NCBI GenBank assembly: GCA_946183895.1
Contig: CAMHDX010000091.1
Coordinates: 1 to 5,324, forward strand
Source of the DNA: an uncultured Porphyromonadaceae bacterium
GTDB lineage: Bacteria > Bacteroidota > Bacteroidia > Bacteroidales > Muribaculaceae
DNA length: 5,324 nt
Direction of reading: 5' to 3'
Of the stretch, positions 1 through 4,575 are shown piece after piece. The notes beneath the pieces were generated by a model. It saw only the letters and a program-made list of their open reading frames with translations, was not told the DNA's origin and did no database searches. Numbering within the stretch: position 1 is the stretch's first letter; each line of letters starts with the position of its first letter. The position numbers and the translations under genes were made by a program.

Positions 1-178
1 GATGAAGCCGCTCCTGATAATCCGCAATCCACTCACGGCCACGCTTCATCAGCTCATCAACCTCGCTTTCATCCTTGGCGATGCCGATAGTTGCCAGTTT
101 AGTATACTTGCCTTTATTCTTTTCTGCAACTATCACACTTACACTGCCCGACCGATTATGTATCTTCTTTATGAACAT
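1..178 (-). CDS. Transposase, IS1634/IS4-like DDE family, N-terminal part only
   Basis: The minus strand from the ATG at 178-176 reads openly for 59 codons to the window edge, so the catalytic part lies outside. The protein starts MFIKKIHNRSGSVSVIVAEK, continues with a GKYTKLATIGIAKDESEVDEL stretch and ends near EWIADYQERLH. An N-terminus of the type 'M-[FH]-[VI]-[RK]-K...N-[RK]-SG-[ST]-[VI]-SV...GKY...TIG...DE.E...L...G..WI' is what I know from IS1634-group transposases of Bacteroidota; this is recognition from memory, not a search. No DDE residues are visible. A good Bacteroidota promoter lies upstream at 218-247. The base composition is lower in GC than the operon to the right, as expected for an acquired element. 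Whether the rest of the gene is intact cannot be judged. Confidence 0.72.
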   Translation of the reverse strand, partial: MFIKKIHNRSGSVSVIVAEKNKGKYTKLATIGIAKDESEVDELMKRGREWIADYQERLH

Positions 179-190
179 AGTTAAAAAAAC

Positions 191-222
191 TTTTGCATAC
201 CCCAAAAACAGGGTATGCAAAA
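191..222. repeat. Perfect 12-bp inverted repeat (hairpin or operator)
   Basis: TTTTGCATACCC at 191-202 is the exact reverse complement of GGGTATGCAAAA at 211-222, with an 8-base spacer (CAAAAACA). It sits between the transposase ATG and its -7 box and overlaps the latter. Transcription is predicted to start inside or just before the right arm, so the transcript would not carry the full hairpin. A DNA-level site (operator or transposase binding site) is therefore more likely than a terminator or an RNA element. Confidence 0.7.
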
Positions 223-247
223 TTACAACAATTTGTTTAATAGGCAA
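218..247 (-). promoter_or_regulatory. Bacteroidota-type promoter for the transposase
   Basis: On the minus strand TAATTTTG (225-218) matches the Bacteroidota -7 consensus TAnnTTTG exactly. TTG (247-245) lies 19 bases upstream, close to the expected -33 position (consensus TTTG or TTG). Transcription would start around 210-215 and reach the transposase ATG at 178 after a leader of about 35 bases. The TTTTGC end of the box overlaps the right arm of the inverted repeat at 191-222, so a protein bound there could control initiation; that is inference. Confidence 0.6.
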
Positions 248-325
248 TTACAAATTAATACTTTTCCTTCATAAAAAAAGTGACGAAGTCAGGAAAACGC
301 ACCTCAAAACACCACTTTTGGCTGA

Positions 326-430
326 TTTCTCTTGTTTAGAGTCACTACATTTGGAGTATATCGTGGCAAGAACTACTCGGTCGTACAGGCCGACATCCGC
401 CTCGAGCAACTATTCCGCGACGAACTTTAG
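326..430 (+). pseudogene. 3' remnant of an unidentified plus-strand gene
   Basis: The plus strand is open from 326 to the TAG at 428-430, with no ATG in frame. The last 26 codons (350-427) read FGVYRGKNYSVVQADIRLEQ followed by LFRDEL. Codons here (GTC, CAG, GCC, GAC, ATC, CGC, CTC, GAG, TTC) match the GC-rich usage of the operon genes, and the other frames of this stretch are interrupted or Ser/Arg-rich. Just upstream of about 345 the sequence becomes AT-rich and non-coding. The simplest explanation is the tail of a gene cut by the adjacent insertion sequence, whose 5' part would lie beyond the element. I do not recognise the family. The remnant ends 8 bases short of the convergent J-like gene's stop. 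A chance open frame remains possible because it is so short. Confidence 0.4.
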
Positions 431-434
431 CCGC

Positions 435-448
435 GGCGCTACAGCGCC
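435..448. repeat. Short GC palindrome over the end of the J-like gene
   Basis: GGCGCT (435-440) and AGCGCC (443-448) form a 6-bp inverted repeat around a 2-base centre that includes part of the TAG stop of the J-like gene. No T-run follows on either strand, so it does not qualify as an intrinsic terminator. No better terminator is visible between the convergent stops. Confidence 0.3.
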
Positions 449-1821
449 TGCGTGTCGTTGTAGAAAAACAGGAACATGGCGATGGTGCCGAAGAAGATGA
501 GCTCGGTCCACATGTTCATCGTCTGGGTGCGCGCGCTATACTTCGCCGCCAGTGCCGGATAGCCCATCTTGACATACTTCTCGGTCTGGAAGCTGCACCA
601 CACACCATATCCGGCAGTGGGCAGCGACAGGATCGAGCAACACAACAGCGAGCCGATTAACAGCAACAAACTCGTCCACCTGTAACTCTCGGGCGTGGAG
701 CCGGTGAACCTGTTGTTATTATTGGGTTGCTGCTGTTGCTGCCAGGGTTGCTGCCAGGGTTGCTGCCATGGTTGTTGCGGCTGCGGCTGTGGCTGAGATT
801 GACGTCCATTGCCATTGCCATTGCTGCGGCTACGCGACCGCGTGCGCCGTTGCGGTTGGCTCTGAGGCTGAGGTTGCGGCTGAGGTTGCGGCTGCGGTTG
901 CGACTTGGGCTGAGGTTGCGGCTTGGGCTCGGTGGGCACTGCCATGAGCATCAGCCCGTGGCGCGCCGCCTCGCCGGCAATCAACGTGTCGGCTTGCTTG
1001 GAGTCAAATCCGGCAGCCACACACTCGTCGAGCAGCAACCGGTGCTGCTCGGGCAGAATCACCTTGGTGGAGCCCAGTCCCAGTCGCTCAATCTTCTCGC
1101 GCACCGAGGCGAAGCGTTGCAGCATCAGCGACTTGTCGTAGCGACGCCGCTGCGACGCGTCAAGCAGCAGTGTGCGGCAAAATCCCAGCAAGTCCACCAT
1201 AGCCACCTTGCGGTCATTGTTGGCACGCGGCGACCACTCGGTGTACAGGCGCCGATGCGCTTGGTCAATGGCGGTGGCGGTTGCCGTGGACCGCAGTCCC
1301 AGCACGTCGTACAAGTCCTTGTGCCCAACGGTCGTCAGGTGGGTGGCGATGCGATTCCAGGTGGTGGTGTCTAGTGGCTGAATGCCGTCGTCGGTGGGAG
1401 TAACCGGTGTTGACGACTGCGACGTGGTGACGTTGAGAATTTGCAGGATGTCGGTGTCGCTCAGCATGTCGTACTTGTCGTCCAGGTCCTTGAGCACCGT
1501 GGGGTCAATGCGTCCGCCCGGGGCATAGAAGGCACCGTCGCGACGCACCTCGTCGGCTTGGCGCTGACGCTCAGCCTGAACCATCGCGGTGTACTGCGTC
1601 GCGTGAGTGCGCAGCAGCGCGTCGGCTCCGGGTGCCTGCAGTGCCGCCGAGAACTTCTTCAACTCAGCCAACTGTGCCTTTTGTGCCGCCGAGAGATAGT
1701 TGATGCGGCGATTCAGGTCCCTGACGCGCGCCGTGAGCGCGTCAAGGACTTGCTGCTTGCTATACCCCTTGATGGGGTTAAGCTCCAATAGCGTGAATAT
1801 GTTAGTCGTACTATCCGCCAT
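439..1821 (-). CDS. J-like domain protein with QP/WQQP-rich linker and C-terminal CD225-like membrane module
   Basis: A 460-residue protein of unknown function. Residues about 8-80 are helical and may be a first, very degenerate J-like unit (NIFTLLELNP start). Residues 168-232 follow the J-domain pattern: DLYDVLGL for helix I, an AIDQAHRRLYTEW helix II, a helix III to about 220, then SQRRRYDKSL. The HPD that activates Hsp70 is missing; SPRANND stands in its place. Residues 234-295 form a further helical unit. The linker has QP repeats (298-325), a basic RTRSRSRS/NGNGNG patch (326-340) and WQQP repeats (341-366). Residues 379-455 form two membrane segments (about 383-412 and 437-454) with a CC pair (394-395) and a GYPALAAKYSARTQTMNMW link, as in CD225/dispanin proteins. 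There is no signal peptide. The start is fixed by the TGATG overlap with the upstream gene. Cochaperone activity is unlikely without HPD. Confidence 0.85.
   Translation of the reverse strand: MADSTTNIFTLLELNPIKGYSKQQVLDALTARVRDLNRRINYLSAAQKAQLAELKKFSAALQAPGADALLRTHATQYTAMVQAERQRQADEVRRDGAFYAPGGRIDPTVLKDLDDKYDMLSDTDILQILNVTTSQSSTPVTPTDDGIQPLDTTTWNRIATHLTTVGHKDLYDVLGLRSTATATAIDQAHRRLYTEWSPRANNDRKVAMVDLLGFCRTLLLDASQRRRYDKSLMLQRFASVREKIERLGLGSTKVILPEQHRLLLDECVAAGFDSKQADTLIAGEAARHGLMLMAVPTEPKPQPQPKSQPQPQPQPQPQPQSQPQRRTRSRSRSNGNGNGRQSQPQPQPQQPWQQPWQQPWQQQQQPNNNNRFTGSTPESYRWTSLLLLIGSLLCCSILSLPTAGYGVWCSFQTEKYVKMGYPALAAKYSARTQTMNMWTELIFFGTIAMFLFFYNDTQAL
735..770. repeat. Three tandem 12-bp units encoding WQQP
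   Basis: GTTGCTGCCAGG occurs at 735-746 and 747-758, and once more with one change (GTTGCTGCCATG) at 759-770. On the minus strand it encodes the WQQP repeats of the J-like protein. The unit is a multiple of three, so gain or loss of copies would change linker length without breaking the frame. Confidence 0.8.
802..930 (-). repeat. Low-complexity QP repeat and basic RS/NG patch of the J-like gene
   Basis: Bases 930-847 encode alternating Gln-Pro (residues 298-325) using mostly CAG/CAA and CCT/CCG/CCC codons. Bases 846-802 encode an Arg-Ser-rich then Asn-Gly-rich patch (residues 326-340). The repeat is degenerate at DNA level. It forms a likely disordered linker between the soluble J-like head and the membrane module. 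Confidence 0.7.
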
Positions 1822-2501
1822 CAGTTATATCTCATAGCCTTTTGCCACTCATTTATCATCAGGTCGAACTGCGTCGTGTCGATAGTCTGGGCATACCAGC
1901 CGCTGGCAATCCAACCCAGCAACAGCAGCGCCGCGGTGATGATGGCGCAAATCTTGGCAGTGTTGCTATAGCTGTACGCCTCGGGAGCGCCGACCAGATT
2001 AGCGGTATTGGTCTTGCCGCTATATATGACGCCAATGATAGCCGGAATCACTGCAATCGGGTTGACACAGCAGCAACACAGCACCGAGCCTATGAGCAAT
2101 AGCCAGTTCACCATCTTGTAGTCCTCGGCAAGCGGCTGACGACGCGGTTGGTTTACCGGCTGCTGCGGTTGATAAGCCTGCTGATACTGCGGCTGCTGAT
2201 AAGGCTGCTGCTGATAAGGCTGCTGCTGATATGGTTGCTGTTGATACGGCTGCTGGTAGGACTGTTGTTGGTATGGCTGCTGCGCCGGTTGCTGCTGGTA
2301 TGGCTGCTGATAGGGCTGCTGTGCCGGCTGCTGCGCCCTGCCTCCCAGGAATGAAGCCAACTCTGCCACCTCGCCCGCGGGCTGCCAGGTCGACATCGAC
2401 TCGCACCACACCAGTGAGTTCACCGTGAGCCCGTGGCTGAGCAACTCTTGAGGCTCAAAGGGGCCGACCGGCTTTCCGTTTTCAGCGATATAGTATTTCA
2501 T
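1821..2501 (-). CDS. GYF_2 domain protein with QQPY repeats and C-terminal CD225/dispanin domain
   Basis: A 226-residue protein. Residues 2-52 match the bacterial GYF_2 (DUF4339) pattern: YYIAENGKPVGPFEPQEL, then a hydrophobic turn and VWCESMSTWQPA. GYF-type folds generally bind proline-rich peptides. Residues 57-118 are Gln/Pro/Tyr repeats (QQPYQQQPY). Residues 127-204 are a CD225/dispanin module: a first hydrophobic segment at about 132-160 containing CCCC (142-145) and an IPAIIGVIYSGK exit, a link with GAPEAYSYSNTAK (171-183), and a second segment at about 184-203. The topology resembles IFITM-type proteins: two hydrophobic helices with cysteines that are palmitoylation sites in eukaryotes (not known here). 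No signal peptide is present, so the GYF head is probably cytoplasmic. The gene starts 12 bases after the dockerin-like gene, and its TGA shares a base with the next ATG. Confidence 0.9.
   Translation of the reverse strand: MKYYIAENGKPVGPFEPQELLSHGLTVNSLVWCESMSTWQPAGEVAELASFLGGRAQQPAQQPYQQPYQQQPAQQPYQQQSYQQPYQQQPYQQQPYQQQPYQQPQYQQAYQPQQPVNQPRRQPLAEDYKMVNWLLLIGSVLCCCCVNPIAVIPAIIGVIYSGKTNTANLVGAPEAYSYSNTAKICAIITAALLLLGWIASGWYAQTIDTTQFDLMINEWQKAMRYN
2198..2257. repeat. Four tandem 15-bp units in the QQPY linker
   Basis: GATAAGGCTGCTGCT is present twice exactly (2198-2212, 2213-2227), followed by two diverged copies (2228-2242, 2243-2257). Looser copies extend to about 2333. On the minus strand they encode (Q)QQPY repeats. 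The 15-bp unit keeps frame, and the exact copies suggest recent duplication or ongoing length variation. Confidence 0.75.
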
Positions 2502-2513
2502 GACGATAAAAGA

Positions 2514-3044
2514 TTATTGATTGTGTTCAAGAATGTAGTCTAAAATCCGGTTCACGTCGCCCACATTGACCTCGCCGTCGCTATTGACGTCAAGCGAAGG
2601 CGCAGCCGCCGTGATGGTGTACACCGCCGGCCCCACAACGTTTTGCTCACCGCTAATGGTGGTGCCGTTGTAGGTGTAAGTGACCATAGCGATGAATTCA
2701 TCGCCCTCGTTGAGGTCGGCGTGAGTGAAGGTGAACGAGCCGGTCTGCCCTGCGGAAATCTCGACGGGTCGCGTCACCGAGGCATAGTAGTGGGTAATTT
2801 GCATGAAGCCCAGGTCCTCAACGCGATACAACTCCACACTCATACGCCCCTCATAGTCGGCGCTCAGGGTGTTGGTGGCGTCAACCTGCACGGTCATCAA
2901 CGGCGCGGGCACGCTCGCCTCGCCGCTGTTGCGGTCGGCCTGCAACACGGTGGCGGTCAACACTAGCGGGGCCTCGGCGACCTCCTGAGTGGCGCCCGTG
3001 AGCCAGCACATAGCCAGCATTATCATCAAAATCGTTTGTTTCAT
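2514..3044 (-). CDS. Small exported protein with a single C-terminal dockerin-like calcium loop
   Basis: A 176-residue protein. Residues 1-19 are a Sec signal peptide (MKQ, then hydrophobic ILMIMLAMCWLTGA). Cys13 is preceded by LAM, a poor lipobox, so processing by signal peptidase I is more likely than lipidation. Residues about 25-148 are rich in beta-forming residues and probably make one immunoglobulin-like sandwich. Residues 150-173 contain DVNSDGEVNVGD followed by VNRILDYIL: Asp152, Asn154, Asp156, Glu158 and Asp163 occupy the calcium-loop positions of dockerin type I. Only one of the usual two loops is present. Such C-termini are common on secreted proteins of non-cellulosomal Bacteroidales, so cellulosome assembly should not be assumed. 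It lies 7 bases after the ATP-grasp gene and 12 before the GYF gene. The start is supported by the signal peptide. Confidence 0.82.
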   Translation of the reverse strand: MKQTILMIMLAMCWLTGATQEVAEAPLVLTATVLQADRNSGEASVPAPLMTVQVDATNTLSADYEGRMSVELYRVEDLGFMQITHYYASVTRPVEISAGQTGSFTFTHADLNEGDEFIAMVTYTYNGTTISGEQNVVGPAVYTITAAAPSLDVNSDGEVNVGDVNRILDYILEHNQ

Positions 3045-3051
3045 TTTTCTA

Positions 3052-3927
3052 TCAATGTTTAATGTCCACTAAGTCCTCGTAGCGGTAGAACTTGTCGTAG
3101 CCCGCCGCCGGCGGCATGAGGCGCGGTTGCTCGCCGCCAATGATGTCAAACGGATTCATGCCGCGCGACAGGTTGACCATCGCGGTGCCCGAAATTCGCT
3201 TTGACGACTCGATGTAATACAGTTCGCCGGCGGTATCCAGGGCAAGCTGCAGGTGGAAGATTCCACTGTAGATGCCGGTGTTGTCGGGACACACCGCCTG
3301 GACAAATTCCACGACCGCACGAGCCAGCTCGCCGTGCTCGCTGACAAAGCGCACATAGCGGTCATAGCCGTTCTTGATAGTCACCTGGCGGGGGTAGACA
3401 GCGATGGCGTCATCGGTGCGCAACACGTCGACAACAAACTCGCGACTGATGTCGATGCGCCGGGTGACACACAGGTCCTCGTGACACGAGACCCCGCGCG
3501 TGCCGGCGCTGAGCCGGTTGGGGCGCAGGCACACCGATGTGAGGTCAAACGTTTGAGGCACCTTGATGCGAGTGCCCACGGCGCGCTCAGCCAGCCACAG
3601 GTTCATCGCCTGCTTGTCGTAGTACCACGGCTCAACCTGCGCCCACCGGGCACGCTCGCCCGTGAGGGCGAACGCGTGGCGCTGGCGCGTGAGCTCGTCG
3701 GCAGGGAAGATATAGGCACCCTCGCTCTCAACGGCACGCATCGCCTCGGCGTCACTGATGTGGCGCACAGCGGGGTGAGGCGACGCTATCGTGGGGAACA
3801 TTGGGTCGGCATCCGCCATGAGCAGCACGTCGTCGCACTGCGGGTGACGACGCAGGTAATCCATGAAGAAGCGCTCGGCACTGAGCCCGGCGCGACTGCC
3901 CGATTCAAAAACCACAAACTGCTTCAT
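3052..3927 (-). CDS. ATP-grasp family enzyme (carboxylate-amine ligase type), substrate unknown
   Basis: 291 residues from the ATG at 3927-3925, which overlaps the deacetylase stop as ATGA. An upstream in-frame ATG at 3978 would add 17 residues and overlap the deacetylase by 55 bases, so it was not chosen. Residues 1-100 look like the pre-ATP-grasp alpha/beta region (MKQFVVFES, VLLMADADPMFP). DKQAMNLWLAERAVGTRIKVPQTF (104-127) matches the start of an ATP-grasp fold. LRPNRLSAGTRGV (134-146) corresponds to the usual KP...G.GV nucleotide loop with Lys replaced by Arg135. REFVVDVL (162-169) and LQLALDTAGELYYIESSKRISGT (226-248) correspond to the core strands; Glu240 and Arg244 fit the metal/phosphate positions, and Ser242 replaces the common Asn. 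The family joins a carboxylate to an amine or thiol through an acyl phosphate. Pairing with a deacetylase suggests it modifies the amine the latter exposes, which is inference. Confidence 0.8.
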   Translation of the reverse strand: MKQFVVFESGSRAGLSAERFFMDYLRRHPQCDDVLLMADADPMFPTIASPHPAVRHISDAEAMRAVESEGAYIFPADELTRQRHAFALTGERARWAQVEPWYYDKQAMNLWLAERAVGTRIKVPQTFDLTSVCLRPNRLSAGTRGVSCHEDLCVTRRIDISREFVVDVLRTDDAIAVYPRQVTIKNGYDRYVRFVSEHGELARAVVEFVQAVCPDNTGIYSGIFHLQLALDTAGELYYIESSKRISGTAMVNLSRGMNPFDIIGGEQPRLMPPAAGYDKFYRYEDLVDIKH

Positions 3928-4571
3928 CGGCGATAGATGTGCTGGATGTAGAACTTCTCGGCAAAGGGGACACCACATTCCAACCCGCGCATTGCCGCCA
4001 ACGAGCGGATGCCGGTGGCGTTGAGCGGCGACGGCGAGTGCTTGACCTGCGAGTGGTAGAGCTCGAACAACTCCACCTTGCGGTCAATGCAGTCGGTGAT
4101 GTCCAGATAGAGCGTGCCGCCGTTCAGGCGGTCGGTGCTCGTGATGAACGGATACTCATACAGGGCGAAAAACGGGGGCATATAACCCTCCTTGAGGCGC
4201 ATGGCGGTGCGAGCGCACTCCCACAACTTGATGTGGTCCTGGTGATTGCTCGGATAGTTGACAAAGACCTCATCGGGCTCACAGTCGGCAATCTTGCGGT
4301 CAATCGCCGAGATTATCTCCACTGCCGGCACGGTGTCCAGCAGCGTGTCGTGGTCCCACTTGATCACGTCGAAGTCAAAGCCGAGCGCCCGCGACACCGC
4401 GGTCGCCTCGTCAACCCTCGCCTGCCGGTTTTGTCGACAATCCTTGCCGCCAATGGTGGCATACATCACATGCACCGTGGCACCCGCGGCAATCTCTTTG
4501 AGCATATATCCGCCACAGCCCAGAATTTCGTCGTCGGCGTGCGGTGAGAGGATAAGAATCTTCTTGGGCAT
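3924..4571 (-). CDS. PIG-L/LmbE family zinc-dependent N-deacetylase
   Basis: A 215-residue protein of usual length for the family. The N-terminus MPKKILILSPHADDEILGCGG carries the hallmark [AP]HxDDE motif: His11 and Asp14 should bind zinc and Asp13 act as the general base. NYPSNHQDH (105-113) supplies the second motif, with His113 the likely third zinc ligand. The fold is Rossmann-like with alternating strands (ILILSP, TVHVMYAT, FDVIKW). There is no signal peptide or membrane segment, so the enzyme is cytoplasmic. Family members remove acetyl groups from N-acetylglucosamine-containing lipids, mycothiol or bacillithiol precursors, or antibiotic intermediates; the substrate here is not evident. 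It starts 4 bases after the thioredoxin-fold gene and overlaps the ATP-grasp gene by ATGA, so the two enzymes are probably made together and act in one pathway. All key residues are present. Confidence 0.92.
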   Translation of the reverse strand: MPKKILILSPHADDEILGCGGYMLKEIAAGATVHVMYATIGGKDCRQNRQARVDEATAVSRALGFDFDVIKWDHDTLLDTVPAVEIISAIDRKIADCEPDEVFVNYPSNHQDHIKLWECARTAMRLKEGYMPPFFALYEYPFITSTDRLNGGTLYLDITDCIDRKVELFELYHSQVKHSPSPLNATGIRSLAAMRGLECGVPFAEKFYIQHIYRR

Positions 4572-4575
4572 AATC

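Larger units (their letters stand above)
1..345 (-). mobile_element. Right end of an insertion sequence (IS1634-like), boundary approximate
   Basis: The block holds the transposase start, its promoter and an AT-rich upstream region. The outer end is not defined: I could not recognise a terminal inverted repeat, because the partner end is outside the window. The boundary is placed near 345 because AT-rich non-coding sequence gives way there to GC-rich, coding-like plus-strand sequence. A 6-bp inverted pair AGTGAC (279-284) / GTCACT (341-346) lies in this stretch but is too short to be convincing as a terminus. The true end could lie anywhere from about 250 to 350. Confidence 0.45.

Noticed and set aside
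435..448. Intrinsic terminator between the convergent stops
   Set aside because: The palindrome has a 2-base centre and no T-run on either side.
75..500. Plus-strand 141-codon open frame across the left region
   Set aside because: It crosses antisense transposase, AT-rich spacer and the end of the J-like gene, with a composition change inside it and no recognisable domain.
735..930. CRISPR-like array
   Set aside because: The repeats are short, in-frame, without unique spacers, and encode protein linkers.
727..1374. Plus-strand open frame rich in Leu/Arg opposite the J-like gene
   Set aside because: It is the complement of the QP and WQQP repeats; its low-complexity Leu-Arg text is produced by those repeats.
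2020..2409. Minus-strand Ala-rich frame inside the GYF gene
   Set aside because: It is a frame-shifted reading of the repeat-bearing GYF/CD225 gene and shows no domain.
2991..3044. Lipoprotein signal on the dockerin-like protein (Cys13)
   Set aside because: The preceding residues are L-A-M, with Met directly before Cys, which is a poor lipobox; a plain signal peptide cut near residue 18 fits better.
3925..3978. Longer start for the ATP-grasp gene (MWCPLCREV...)
   Set aside because: It would overlap the deacetylase by 55 bases, the extra residues do not resemble the family, and the ATGA start gives the natural MKQFVVFES beginning.
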